From contig JANXCF010000003.1 of NCBI GenBank assembly GCA_025059995.1, forward strand, positions 124,001 through 188,000: DNA of 64,000 nucleotides, read 5' to 3'. The DNA comes from Leptospiraceae bacterium. GTDB lineage: Bacteria > Spirochaetota > Leptospiria > Leptospirales > Leptonemataceae. A program made the position numbers and the translations under genes. Below, in pieces: positions 25,456 to 35,236 of the stretch. The notes beneath the pieces were generated by a model, which had not been told where the DNA came from, ran no database searches, and was given only the letters and a program-made list of their open reading frames with translations. Every line of letters begins with the position of its first letter. Within the stretch, counting starts at the first letter, position 1.

Positions 25456-26925
25456 TCAGAATTGAAAATACAAAAAGTTCGGTGTATCCGTCGAGGAAAA
25501 AATCACAATAGCCAATAAAAGAAATGAATTCAAAAAAATCAAACGTTTCGGCTTAGCTAAAAAAAACTCCCAGTCATATTTGTTCATAAAAAACTCAAAC
25601 CCCCATAGTAATGCTAAAAAAAATCCATAGTCAAGAAACTGAATTGGTGGGAAAACCTCTAAAAATTTCAAAGACTCAGTTATGTTTTCAAAACCAAAGA
25701 GACGTCCAATCATAAAATTGCCTTTTTCCAATGTCTCAGCACGAAACCAAATAAAACCAAAGTTCAAAGAAAAAAAGAGGATGACCCTCGAAAGTATTGG
25801 CAGGATGAAGAAATTTCCAAATTGTCGATAAATCCAAAATTGGATTTTTGAACCATCATATAATCTGTGAACTACAATCATCACATACTGCCAAAGTCCC
25901 CACGCAATAAAATGATAATCAGCACCATGCCATAATCCTGTTACAAACCAAACGACCAAAATGTTGAAATACATCCTAAAAGGACCTACTCTACTACCCC
26001 CCAAAGGGATATATAAATAATCCCTTAGCCAGCTGGTTAGAGAAATATGCCATCTTTTCCAATGTTCGGTGATGTTTTGTGCCGCCATAGGGTATTGAAA
26101 GTTGATTTCAAACTCATACCCAAAGAAACGTGCTACTCCTCTTGCAATGTCAGTATACCCTGAAAAATCCAAATAAATCTGCCATCCAAAACCCAAAGAA
26201 GCAATCCAGATATCTACAGGATGATACGCAGAAGGATTTGCAAAAACCGTATTGACAGCCTTCGCCAAGTTATCAGCCAAAACTAATTTTTTAAAATACC
26301 CCATTAGGATTCGACTAAACCCAATTTTGTAGTCCTCGAAGGTGATTTCTTTAGGATTATCCATTTGTTGAAAGAAGTTCTTTGCTCTCACTATAGGTCC
26401 TGCCACCAACTGAGGGAAAAAAGAAACATACAAAGCAAAATCCACAAAGTTCTTGCGGGGCTTTATAATCCCACGATACACATCAATCGTATAAGACATA
26501 GATTGAAAGGTATAAAACGAAATCCCAACAGGTAAAACGATATCCAAATACGAAAAAGCATAGTGTGTGTTTTTTAAACCTAAAATCTCATTAAGAACAT
26601 CCAAGCCAAAATTTGTGTATTTGAAAAATCCTAATATTCCTAAATTCAAGGCAATTGAAATTCCAAGCCATGCTTTGGGAGAGATCCAACGTAGTTCTTT
26701 GGGTATAGATTCATCTCTTGATGACTCAATTCCTAAAGCTGCAAGATAATCGATAAAAGTAGAAATAAAAATCAAAAACAGGTATTCTGGTTTGAAGACT
26801 CCATAAAAATAATACGAACTAACTAAAAGAAAAAGCCTTACTCCTCTTGGTTGATCCTTTAAGAGATGACCAACAATCAGAGTGATCAAAAAAAACACTA
26901 AAAAGTGAAAAGAAGTAAAATTCAT
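25456..26925 (-). CDS. MBOAT O-acyltransferase (AlgI/DltB-like)
   Basis: 489 residues with about ten membrane segments. The MBOAT catalytic His is in 'TGLWHGADYHFIAWG'. 'WKRWHISLTSWLRDYLYIPL', 'FPQLVAGPIVRA' and 'LPVGISFYTFQSM' are standard motifs. These enzymes move acyl groups, often acetyl, across the inner membrane onto polysaccharides or other acceptors. AlgI-type enzymes usually work with an SGNH/AlgJ/AlgX-like partner; none is encoded beside it. Acceptor unknown. Confidence 0.93.
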   Translation of the reverse strand: MNFTSFHFLVFFLITLIVGHLLKDQPRGVRLFLLVSSYYFYGVFKPEYLFLIFISTFIDYLAALGIESSRDESIPKELRWISPKAWLGISIALNLGILGFFKYTNFGLDVLNEILGLKNTHYAFSYLDIVLPVGISFYTFQSMSYTIDVYRGIIKPRKNFVDFALYVSFFPQLVAGPIVRAKNFFQQMDNPKEITFEDYKIGFSRILMGYFKKLVLADNLAKAVNTVFANPSAYHPVDIWIASLGFGWQIYLDFSGYTDIARGVARFFGYEFEINFQYPMAAQNITEHWKRWHISLTSWLRDYLYIPLGGSRVGPFRMYFNILVVWFVTGLWHGADYHFIAWGLWQYVMIVVHRLYDGSKIQFWIYRQFGNFFILPILSRVILFFSLNFGFIWFRAETLEKGNFMIGRLFGFENITESLKFLEVFPPIQFLDYGFFLALLWGFEFFMNKYDWEFFLAKPKRLIFLNSFLLLAIVIFSSTDTPNFLYFQF

Positions 26926-26975
26926 TTTGGTTTGAGAATTCTACATGCTTCTTTGAGTCAATAGAAAATGGAATT

Positions 26976-29246
26976 CTATTTTATCCCCTGATCATACAAG
27001 ATACGTGAGATTTTATAATGAAGATAATTTTGATATGTTTTTCTACAATAGTTTCGGCTTTCTTGAACAGGCAATATTTCCAAAAAATAATTAAAATCTC
27101 CCTGATAGTATTTTTGCTTCCATTTTCTGAGGTTTCCTGGTCCTCCGTTATAGGCAATGGCAGCCCAACGAAAATCATTATCATACATTTTCAGCAAATC
27201 AGAAAAAAACTTTGTTCCCAGGTGAATAGAAACCTCAGGATGATATAAATCATAATTGGGGATTTTTAATTTAGCATTCAACCACTCTCCAGTTCTTGGA
27301 ATGATTTGCATAAGTCCTATGGCACCAGAACGACTTACTGCATCTTCACGAAACATACTCTCTTGACGCATGAGCGCATAGATAATGTCTTCGGAAACCC
27401 CATACATACGTTCATATTTTTTGACTATATCTCGATAGGGTCTTGGATATAATCTCTGAAGTAAATGTGGAGGCAGTCGAAACGGATCCTCTGGTATTCC
27501 TAAATAGCGAGTCAATTGCCGAAGGGCATGAACCTCTACAAAACGATTTTCACTTCGATAACCTGCAATTACTAAATGTCTAAGATACTGATAATGATTA
27601 TGGGTTTCTTTGTAATAGTCCCTGAAAAACTCAAAGGCAAATTCATATTCTTTGAATCTTAATAAAAACAAAACCTCCTCTGGGGTATAAACATCTCTTG
27701 CATAAAAAAGGGAATTCTGGAGATCTATCGCTTTAGAATCATAGTAAAAAGACAAATTTCTTTTTGATAAAAAAAGCAGTGCTTCATCTTTATATCCATG
27801 ATAAACAATCCATCTATGATAATCAGATATGGAATTCACTCGATACCAATGCTCACTATAAGATATATCTTTTGTTTGAGAAGAAACCTCATCCCATATA
27901 TTTTGTATGTAATAACTTCCTGGGGCAAGGGAATAAAAATTTTCTAAGATGATTTGAGCCCGATTTAAATCTCTCTGAGAAGTCTTCAAAAAAACATAAT
28001 ACCAATAAAAAAATCGTCCTGCTTCGGTTTGACGTGGTAGTTTTTGATAAGCTTTCTCCCAGTAAAACGAATCTCGAAATTCATAATCTTGATCTTTCCG
28101 AATTAACAAGAATTCCATTAGTTGATCATAACCTTGTGTATCGTAGTGATAGTGATTTAAGTATTGCAAAAGCTCATCAAAATAAATTTCTTCGAAACTC
28201 TGATTTTTTTCTTTAAGGGCTTCAATTGATTTTAGATATAACTTCCATATATTTTGATGGTGAGTTTTTAGGAACTGAAAATGCTTCATGGCATCATGAA
28301 CGACTGAATACGCTTTATCATCCAAAAGTTCCTTTAGCCAGTTTTCCAAAATCTCTGGATTTTGAGTGATATAACTGTATCCTCTCTGCAAAAGCTTCAA
28401 GAAAAACTTATATTCTTTTTGTTTTAGTAAGAACTTTCCATCACAAAAAAAGGTCTGAGATGTGGAAGTTATCACAATCTGATTCATAGAAAACTTAGAT
28501 AAGTACTCTCGAGCCTCTGGGGAAAAATAAAAACAAGTTGTATATCGATAATAATTAACAGGCAGTGATTTTTTTATCTCTTCCCATACAATTTTGGGTA
28601 AATCTTCTGTGCGGGTTTGTAGTGCTGCTTCTATGTAAAACGGGATTGCTTGTTGTGGTTCTCCCTTTTTTTGATAAATCCTTCCAATGAAAAGATTTAT
28701 CAAAGGATTTCGCAAATTGGGATATTGAGAGATCAAAAATAAAGCATATTGTTTTTCTTCTTCTGAGATGGCATCCCAGTGATTGTAGATTAACTGTAAA
28801 TAAGATCGAAATAAGGTTCTTGTGATAGTGTTGTTGATTTGAAAGTTAGCTTTTTTTAGAATTTCTAATTGTAGCTCGATTGTAGGTTCTTTGCTTTTTT
28901 TTATAAACTCTGAAGCTCTAAGCAAAGAAAAATTATTTACCGTATTTTCCACATGCTTGTAGGTTTTCAAACACTGTATAATTTTATCTTTTTCAGGACA
29001 ATGTATGCCTGTGGATTGAAGATATAATTGAACTACTTCAATCACATCTTCTTTATCATTGTTTTCTTTGTCTTTTTCTAAGGCTTTTGCGTATAAAAAG
29101 GCATGTTCTCTTGTGAGGGGTTCTTTTTTTTTGAAGTATTCTAAAATGGCTTTCCATTGGGATGAACGCAAATAATAAATCAACTCCGAATCAACACCAT
29201 ACAGAGATACGCCCGCAAAGAAAAATAAAACAATCAACTTCCACAT
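26976..29246 (-). CDS. Soluble lytic murein transglycosylase (Slt70-like)
   Basis: 756 residues. A hydrophobic signal sequence opens the protein. Residues 20-590 are a long superhelix of helical repeats, like the U- and L-domains of Slt70. The C-terminal SLT domain (about 620-740) has the catalytic Glu in 'ALMRQESMF', followed by 'SRSGAIGLMQIIPRT' and 'AIAYNGGPGN'. It cleaves the MurNAc-GlcNAc bond of peptidoglycan to leave an anhydro-MurNAc end. The N-terminal superhelix is longer than in E. coli Slt70. Confidence 0.93.
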   Translation of the reverse strand: MWKLIVLFFFAGVSLYGVDSELIYYLRSSQWKAILEYFKKKEPLTREHAFLYAKALEKDKENNDKEDVIEVVQLYLQSTGIHCPEKDKIIQCLKTYKHVENTVNNFSLLRASEFIKKSKEPTIELQLEILKKANFQINNTITRTLFRSYLQLIYNHWDAISEEEKQYALFLISQYPNLRNPLINLFIGRIYQKKGEPQQAIPFYIEAALQTRTEDLPKIVWEEIKKSLPVNYYRYTTCFYFSPEAREYLSKFSMNQIVITSTSQTFFCDGKFLLKQKEYKFFLKLLQRGYSYITQNPEILENWLKELLDDKAYSVVHDAMKHFQFLKTHHQNIWKLYLKSIEALKEKNQSFEEIYFDELLQYLNHYHYDTQGYDQLMEFLLIRKDQDYEFRDSFYWEKAYQKLPRQTEAGRFFYWYYVFLKTSQRDLNRAQIILENFYSLAPGSYYIQNIWDEVSSQTKDISYSEHWYRVNSISDYHRWIVYHGYKDEALLFLSKRNLSFYYDSKAIDLQNSLFYARDVYTPEEVLFLLRFKEYEFAFEFFRDYYKETHNHYQYLRHLVIAGYRSENRFVEVHALRQLTRYLGIPEDPFRLPPHLLQRLYPRPYRDIVKKYERMYGVSEDIIYALMRQESMFREDAVSRSGAIGLMQIIPRTGEWLNAKLKIPNYDLYHPEVSIHLGTKFFSDLLKMYDNDFRWAAIAYNGGPGNLRKWKQKYYQGDFNYFLEILPVQESRNYCRKTYQNYLHYKISRILYDQGIK

Positions 29247-29332
29247 AAAAAATATCGGTTATTGATAAAAACAAAATTTAATTGATAATAAAACAAGTAA
29301 ATGCATTTTAGAATGTAATCTAAAGAACAAGA

Positions 29333-30730
29333 ATGAATTTATCTTTTGAGGCAAAATATCAACAATTTCAGAAAGAACTTCTTCCTTTACTTAGAACTGA
29401 TGAGGAACTTTGGGATTTATTTTTTCTTTCTCCTATTGAAAGTATGGAATTATTAATCAATCGAGACTTTGGGGTTTTTTTTAAGCCCTATGTTTTAGGC
29501 GAGTGGTCCGTTATTTTAAGTGCTTTAGAAAAAGCAAAGCATGATTTTACTTTCTTTTATCAAAACATCAATCTTTCGCTTCATCACAAAGATATCGTAG
29601 TTTCTATGATTCGATATTTTTTGTTTTTAGGAAGTCATAGAAAAATATTAACCATTTTTTTAGAACTTTATAAAAAAAAGCAAATCAACGATTGGTTGCT
29701 GATCATTTGTTATTTTCTTTCGATGGAAATTGACGATTTGAGTAATTATCATGTTTTCATTAATAAAGTATTTGAAAACAGAATCAAAGGCATCTTAGAG
29801 AAAAATACTTTTTTATTCTCAACGATTTATGAAAAAAAAGAACTGATCAGGAATTATTTTTCTTTCAAGGATTTCTTGGATGTTTATGTTTCAGCAAGTC
29901 AAAATTTTCAAGAAAAACACATAATATATTTACATTCATGGTTTTTTACTCAAGCACTTTTGTTGGGAAACTATTTTGTAGCTTATCGATTTTTACAATG
30001 GTCAATAAAAAACTTTAAAACCCATTTCTCAAGAGAATACTTTAATAGTTTGAAGTTTAAGTTAGGATTGATTTTCGCTATACATCATAAATTTTTTTTT
30101 ATCAAAAAAGAAAAAGTTTTTGATTTTCCGTCCACCGAGAAAGAAGTATTTCTAAATAATATTCATACTTATTTTTCTTTATTAGACAAAAATGATTTTG
30201 AAAAAAAAATTGTATCTTTAACTTTTGATTTTCATCTTTTTGATTTTTTGTCGTTATATCATTTTTTCTTCGAAGAAATATTTTTAGACAATTTTGAAAT
30301 ATACAACATAAAAACAAATTCATGGAAAGAAAAGAAACTTAATTATCTACCAACCCAAGAAATAAAGATCAATCCTGAGGAGTTTTCAAAATTTCTCAAA
30401 CTACAAACTCATTCAAATATTGAGGAATTCTTTATTAAGAACAAGGGTTATCTTTTTTTTCTTAACAGATACAAAAAAATACTCCCTTCTTATATGGGTT
30501 ATTTTCCTTTAATCAAATTTCTTATTGGTATTTTGTATGAAAGCTATCAACCTTCCAAAACCCTTGAATTTTACAAATCCAATCCGCATCCTCTTGTGAA
30601 GCTCAGGATGGAGCATTTAAAAAATCAATATAGAAATGAATTTTCAAAATCACAAACCGAAAATAAAATTATAAAAAAAATTGAAAAGTTAAATCCGAAC
30701 ATTTTCATGACGGATAAGATAGAAATATGA
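29333..30730 (+). CDS. Unknown helical protein, first gene of bactofilin operon
   Basis: 465 residues, no signal peptide, very rich in Phe, Lys, Leu and Tyr. It reads as a chain of amphipathic helices without enzyme motifs; a TPR-like solenoid is possible but not supported by a clear repeat. Its stop overlaps the next start in ATGA (30727-30730), so the two are translationally coupled. It opens a plus-strand run that continues to 37391, diverging from the lytic transglycosylase across 86 bp. Confidence 0.6.
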   Translation: MNLSFEAKYQQFQKELLPLLRTDEELWDLFFLSPIESMELLINRDFGVFFKPYVLGEWSVILSALEKAKHDFTFFYQNINLSLHHKDIVVSMIRYFLFLGSHRKILTIFLELYKKKQINDWLLIICYFLSMEIDDLSNYHVFINKVFENRIKGILEKNTFLFSTIYEKKELIRNYFSFKDFLDVYVSASQNFQEKHIIYLHSWFFTQALLLGNYFVAYRFLQWSIKNFKTHFSREYFNSLKFKLGLIFAIHHKFFFIKKEKVFDFPSTEKEVFLNNIHTYFSLLDKNDFEKKIVSLTFDFHLFDFLSLYHFFFEEIFLDNFEIYNIKTNSWKEKKLNYLPTQEIKINPEEFSKFLKLQTHSNIEEFFIKNKGYLFFLNRYKKILPSYMGYFPLIKFLIGILYESYQPSKTLEFYKSNPHPLVKLRMEHLKNQYRNEFSKSQTENKIIKKIEKLNPNIFMTDKIEI

Positions 30731-31545
30731 ACTTCAACATAGAAGAAGCTCAAAAGATCATAAAATACATAAAAAGCATGCAAACGATTATAAAAACGTC
30801 CACTAATTCTGAGCAAATAGAGCGAATCAAAAAAGACATTGCCAAATACATAAAAAAATTACAAGCAATAGTTCCTGATTTTAACCCAGCCAAAGAAACC
30901 ATACAAGAGCTAGAATTACGATTACAAAATATCAGTAACAAAAAAGACATTAGCTACGAAAGAAACCTAATTGAAGATGTTTTCCAACAAGAAAGGATTT
31001 CTTGGGAAACAAGGATTCCTTATTTAAAAGCTACTCCACATTCGAACGATTATGAATTAAACTTTCTTTATAGCGTGATATCCTTAATACAAAAAGAATA
31101 CTTTCCTGCAATTACAGAACAACAAATCCAACTGGACTATACCCATTCCCAAGAACGACAAGTTCTTAGATACCAGTTCGATGAATTGTTGCGAGATTTA
31201 CAAACCTTGATTGAAACAATTGAAGACTATGCGAGAGCTGAGACTCCCGATTTTCGGGAACAATTACTTAAAATGAAAAACAAACAAACACGTAACTTTA
31301 TTTTTAATTCCAACGAATACCTCAAAAAATTGAGAGATTTTATTGCAAAGCTTCTCATCGAGTATGATAAAAAAACCTTTGTGATCAAAAATCCTGAAAG
31401 TAAAATCAACTTTGATCCTCGTTTTGATGAAGCCAAATTACTCCATGGCTACTCTATACGACAAGCCTTAGAGGAATTTTTGGATTTGCTGGAATATACG
31501 ATAAAAAAAATCAATTTGCCAGATTTTAAACAAAAAAAATTATGA
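30727..31545 (+). CDS. Unknown helical / coiled-coil protein upstream of bactofilin
   Basis: 272 residues, soluble and helical. Residues 1-75 and 140-220 look like coiled coils or helical hairpins ('QIERIKKDIAKYIKKLQAI', 'ELLRDLQTLIETIEDYA'). No family recognised. It sits between a coupled unknown gene and bactofilin (30-bp gap), which suggests a cytoskeletal or envelope role by association only. Confidence 0.6.
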   Translation: MNFNIEEAQKIIKYIKSMQTIIKTSTNSEQIERIKKDIAKYIKKLQAIVPDFNPAKETIQELELRLQNISNKKDISYERNLIEDVFQQERISWETRIPYLKATPHSNDYELNFLYSVISLIQKEYFPAITEQQIQLDYTHSQERQVLRYQFDELLRDLQTLIETIEDYARAETPDFREQLLKMKNKQTRNFIFNSNEYLKKLRDFIAKLLIEYDKKTFVIKNPESKINFDPRFDEAKLLHGYSIRQALEEFLDLLEYTIKKINLPDFKQKKL

Positions 31546-31575
31546 AAGTAAAATCAACTATATTATGAGGAAACT

Positions 31576-32007
31576 ATGGCGATCGTCAAACCTGCAGTTG
31601 ACGTTACCAACTCCACAATCGGCGAAAATTCCTATTTTAGCGGAAGATTTTACATCAATGGCTCTTTGAAAATTGATGGAAAGTTTGAAGGAAAATCCTT
31701 ACAAGCTGATCAACTTTATATTGGACCTACAGGAAAGGTAAAGACCAACATCACAGCATCAACAGTCATTGTGGAAGGTATCGTAATCGGAAATATCTAC
31801 GCAAAGAATCGAGTAATGCTTATGCCAACAGCCCGAATCTTAGGAGACATCACAACCCCCGAATTAGTCATACAAAATGGGGTTATCTTGGAAGGAAGAT
31901 GCATGATTTCAAATGATTTAAAACATTCGGCAAAAGACTTCATCTTCGCTGAATACGAAAAAGATAACCTTTCAGAGGAAAAGCTATTTGGCAAAAAAAC
32001 AGGATAA
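31576..32007 (+). CDS. Bactofilin
   Basis: 143 residues. A short N-terminal tail is followed by the DUF583 beta-helix: 'TIGENSYFSGRFYINGSL', 'KIDGKFEGKSLQADQLYIGP', 'GKVKTNITASTVIVEGIVIGN', and 'NRVMLMPTARILGDITTPELV'. Bactofilins polymerise without nucleotide into filaments that position cell-wall enzymes; in spirochaetes they are linked to cell shape and helicity. The C-terminal tail (about 125-143) is charged. AGGAAA precedes the ATG. The lytic transglycosylase just upstream and the DAP genes downstream fit a cell-wall setting. Confidence 0.95.
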   Translation: MAIVKPAVDVTNSTIGENSYFSGRFYINGSLKIDGKFEGKSLQADQLYIGPTGKVKTNITASTVIVEGIVIGNIYAKNRVMLMPTARILGDITTPELVIQNGVILEGRCMISNDLKHSAKDFIFAEYEKDNLSEEKLFGKKTG

Positions 32008-33022
32008 GTATCGATTGCATGATTTTCTTTTTCTCACTGGCGGAGATCCAGCAAGTATAAGTCCAGAAATCATCCGAAAAGCCTTAAGTGCAATTGGAGA
32101 GAACTACCAAAACCTCAAAATTATTTATTTTTTCAATTCATCCCGAAGCGAAAAAGAAAAAATCATAAACCTTTTAAAAAACTGGAATGTTTTCGTCATA
32201 AACAAAAAAGAAATCAAATCTTTCTTCGAAAGTTTAAATTCTATTACTACACAAAATCAAAATTTACTTATACTATATAGAATAGGTTTTTACGAAAAAA
32301 CCTATCCTACCATACAATCAGCAAAACTTTCTTTTACAGCTCTAAAAGAAGCCATTTCTTGGATCCAAAAATTTGGTTGCAAAGGTTTGATTACTGCTCC
32401 CATCTCCAAAGAATGGATAGGAAAGATTGAAAAAAACTTTTCTGGTCATACTCGTTATTTAGCAAAAGCATTTCGAACTGAGACTCTCATGATCATGTAT
32501 TCAAAACAGTTTTCTGTTGTGCCAATCACAGAACATATCCCCATCAAAAAAGTTCCTCAAGAATTAAAAAGAATTTTAGAAAACCCTAAGTTTTTGGACC
32601 TATTAAAAAAACTTTACCATTCTTATTCATTCAAAAAGGGTTGGGGAATAACGGGATTGAACCCTCATGCAGGAGATAATGGTTACATCGGTGATGAAGA
32701 AAAAACCATACTTTTGCCTTTTATCAAAAAGTTGAAAAAACATAAGATTTCGATTGAAGGTCCTCTTTCAGCTGATGGATTATTCATGCCGGAAAAACTC
32801 CAAAACTACGATCTTATTTTTACATGTTATCACGATCAAGGCTTGATTCCTTTCAAAGCTTTGACAGGAAGAAGTGGTGTCAATATTACGTTCGGACTGC
32901 CTTTTCTTCGTAGTAGCCCCAGTCATGGAACTGCTTATGACATTGCTTTCAAAGAACAAGCTGATTTTACTAGTATGTATCATGCCATTGAAATTCACTG
33001 TAAAAAAACTTTATGGAGCTAA
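31988..33022 (+). CDS. pdxA: 4-hydroxythreonine-4-phosphate dehydrogenase
   Basis: 344 residues; oxidises 4-phosphohydroxy-threonine in the DXP-dependent pyridoxal phosphate pathway. Recognised by 'GDPASISPEI' (usually GDPAGIGPE), 'SGHTRYLAKAF' (metal His), 'GLNPHAGDNGYIGDEE' (metal His), 'CYHDQGLIPFK' (metal His) and 'GVNITFGLPFLRSSPSHGTAYDIA'. The start is a TTG at 31988 inside the end of bactofilin, with AGAGGA upstream; no in-frame ATG precedes the conserved N-terminus. The 20-bp overlap implies coupling. No pdxJ is present in the window. Confidence 0.93.
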   Translation: MAKKQDKYRLHDFLFLTGGDPASISPEIIRKALSAIGENYQNLKIIYFFNSSRSEKEKIINLLKNWNVFVINKKEIKSFFESLNSITTQNQNLLILYRIGFYEKTYPTIQSAKLSFTALKEAISWIQKFGCKGLITAPISKEWIGKIEKNFSGHTRYLAKAFRTETLMIMYSKQFSVVPITEHIPIKKVPQELKRILENPKFLDLLKKLYHSYSFKKGWGITGLNPHAGDNGYIGDEEKTILLPFIKKLKKHKISIEGPLSADGLFMPEKLQNYDLIFTCYHDQGLIPFKALTGRSGVNITFGLPFLRSSPSHGTAYDIAFKEQADFTSMYHAIEIHCKKTLWS

Positions 33023-33471
33023 ATCCTCATTTGAAGGATTTTGCCACAATCACGGTCGTTTTTGGTGTGATATGGGGAGTTTTTAGTATACTTCATCTTT
33101 TTCACAAGGCTTATTCTTTTTTTTGGAGAATTTCTATTGTTGTATTGTTTCTTTTGTTTGTGGTTTTAAATTTTTCTTTATTTCACTCGACATTTCTTTA
33201 TTGGAAGAGTTTTTCGTTGTCTCACCTAAATGACTTTTTTAAAGAACTCAATCGTCTTTTCGAAATATTAGAAGTTTTTATTTATTTTTCATGGCCTTTC
33301 ATACTAATGTATAGTTTCTTTTCTGCGAAAGAAGATATCTATGTAAATCGTATTAAAATGTTTATTGTTGTCACTTTGTTCGTTTGGCTTATTCATTTTG
33401 TTTCTAAGAACACTTTCATACAAAATTTTTATCAAAACTTGATTGAAAAAAAAGAAAACATACAACCATGA
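33013..33471 (+). CDS. Small multi-pass membrane protein, unknown
   Basis: 152 residues with about four hydrophobic segments (near 10-30, 38-58, 88-108, 115-132). No charged catalytic motif and no recognised family. Its start overlaps the end of pdxA by 10 bp, so it belongs to the same transcript. The 83-bp gap before dapA contains an A/T-only hairpin (33513-33521 with 33529-33537), a weak terminator candidate. Confidence 0.6.
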   Translation: MELNPHLKDFATITVVFGVIWGVFSILHLFHKAYSFFWRISIVVLFLLFVVLNFSLFHSTFLYWKSFSLSHLNDFFKELNRLFEILEVFIYFSWPFILMYSFFSAKEDIYVNRIKMFIVVTLFVWLIHFVSKNTFIQNFYQNLIEKKENIQP

Positions 33472-33554
33472 AATCATGAATAAAGAAATAAAATTTTCCA
33501 ATAAAAAAACGAAAAAAACTTGTATTAAAAGTTTTTTATAAGGATTAGTCATTT

Positions 33555-34439
33555 ATGAAATTTCAAGGAGTTTTCACAGCAATCATCACACCTTTCACAA
33601 AAGATGGAAGTCAAGTCGATTACGATGCGTATGCAAGGTTGTTAGAAAAACAAATGGAAGCAGGAGTAGCAGGCGTTGTTCCGTGTGGCACCACAGGAGA
33701 ATCCCCCACCCTTTCTCACAAAGAACACATTGAAGTAATCAAAAAAACAGTTGAGATTGTTAAGAATAGAGCTCTTGTTATTGCAGGGACTGGTTCTAAC
33801 TCAACAAGAGAAGCAATAGAACTAACAGAAGAAGCCTGCAAATACGGCGTCAATGCAGTAATGTTAGTTAGTCCCTATTACAATAAACCCACTCAAGACG
33901 GACTATATCGACACTTCAAAGCCATTGCTGAGGTATCCTCAGTTCCTGTCATTTTATACAACATCAAAGGAAGAACAGCTGTCAACATAGAACCCGAGAC
34001 CTTTGTTCGTCTATCGGAAATCCCAAATATTGTTGCTGTAAAAGAAGCAAGTGGAGACCTAAACCAAATGGCAAAGATACTCCATTACACAAAAGGAAAA
34101 ATTGCCCTTTTATCGGGTGATGATAACCTCATTCCTGCGGTTATGGGGATTGGTGGTGTGGGAGTAATTTCTGTAACATCCAACATCTATCCGAAGCGAA
34201 TGGTAAGAATGATGGATTATTATCTTTCGGGACAATTCGACAAAGCAAACCAAATGTTTTATGAACTTTTTGACTTTATGAATGCCATGTTTTGGGAAAC
34301 CAATCCCATACCGGTAAAAACTGCGGCAGGGATTTTAGGTTTATGCGAACCTACGTTAAGATTACCTTTAAGTGAGATGTCTCCTGATAAAGTTGAAAAA
34401 CTCAAAGAAGTAATCAAAAAAACAGGAGAAGATCAATGA
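33555..34439 (+). CDS. dapA: 4-hydroxy-tetrahydrodipicolinate synthase
   Basis: 294 residues, standard length. Condenses pyruvate with aspartate semialdehyde, first step of the DAP/lysine branch. Seen: '[15 protein letters not shown]' (substrate loop), '[17 protein letters not shown]' (catalytic Tyr), and the Schiff-base Lys in '[12 protein letters not shown]'. TIM-barrel class I aldolase. AAGGA lies upstream of the ATG; the stop overlaps the dapB start (ATGA). Confidence 0.97.
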   Translation: MKFQGVFTAIITPFTKDGSQVDYDAYARLLEKQMEAGVAGVVPCGTTGESPTLSHKEHIEVIKKTVEIVKNRALVIAGTGSNSTREAIELTEEACKYGVNAVMLVSPYYNKPTQDGLYRHFKAIAEVSSVPVILYNIKGRTAVNIEPETFVRLSEIPNIVAVKEASGDLNQMAKILHYTKGKIALLSGDDNLIPAVMGIGGVGVISVTSNIYPKRMVRMMDYYLSGQFDKANQMFYELFDFMNAMFWETNPIPVKTAAGILGLCEPTLRLPLSEMSPDKVEKLKEVIKKTGEDQ

Positions 34440-35233
34440 TCAAAATTGGTATTTCCGGAGCTCTCGGAAGGATGGGAAGAACCATCGGAGAATTGGCACT
34501 AAAAGATCAGGATTTTTCTATCCTATTGGCCTTAGAAAGAGAAAACCATCCAAGTTTGAATTCTGACTATGGAGAAACGTTATTACAAAGCCCGAAGCAA
34601 GTCTATGTCACCTCATCTCCTGAACCAGGAATTCAAAACACTGAGGTAATCATTGATTTTTCTAATCCAGAAAATACCATCAAACTACTTCCCTTATGTG
34701 AAAAATACCAAAAAGCAATGGTCATTGGAACAACAGGTTTTCAAAAAGAACAACTTGAGGTAATACAAGAGTCCTCCAAAAAAATCCCTATCTTGCTTTC
34801 ACCCAATATGTCTTTGGGGGTGAACTTGTTGTTTCATTTAGTTGAACTAACCGCAAAAGTCCTAAAAAAACAATTCGAAGTAGAAATCATGGAAATCCAT
34901 CATTCTAAAAAAAAAGACTCACCATCAGGAACCGCCGTCAAACTAAAAGACATCATCTTACAAGAACATGGTTGGGATGAAAGCAAAACCATCTATGGAA
35001 GAAAAGGTATGATAGGTGAACGTCCATCGGATGAGGTGGGGATCCATGCTTTACGTGGAGGTGACGTTGTAGGAGAACACACAGTATTTTTCTTTGGAGA
35101 AGGAGAACGGATTGAAATTACCCATAGAGCTACATCACGAGTTATTTTTGCAAAAGGAGCATTATTTGCAGCAAAATGGATTTATCAAAAATCTCCTGGT
35201 TTCTATACAATGAAAGATGCACTAAACCTATAA
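34436..35233 (+). CDS. dapB: 4-hydroxy-tetrahydrodipicolinate reductase
   Basis: 265 residues. Reduces the DapA product with NAD(P)H. The Rossmann start '[14 protein letters not shown]', 'VIGTTGF', '[14 protein letters not shown]' and the catalytic '[15 protein letters not shown]' are all present. Coupled to dapA by a 4-bp overlap and followed after 3 bp by cdaA. Confidence 0.97.
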   Translation: MIKIGISGALGRMGRTIGELALKDQDFSILLALERENHPSLNSDYGETLLQSPKQVYVTSSPEPGIQNTEVIIDFSNPENTIKLLPLCEKYQKAMVIGTTGFQKEQLEVIQESSKKIPILLSPNMSLGVNLLFHLVELTAKVLKKQFEVEIMEIHHSKKKDSPSGTAVKLKDIILQEHGWDESKTIYGRKGMIGERPSDEVGIHALRGGDVVGEHTVFFFGEGERIEITHRATSRVIFAKGALFAAKWIYQKSPGFYTMKDALNL

Positions 35234-35236
35234 GCT

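Noticed and set aside
33513..33537. Intrinsic terminator before dapA
   Set aside because: The 9-bp stem has a single G:C pair on an A/T background, so it is too weak to call; kept only as a remark.
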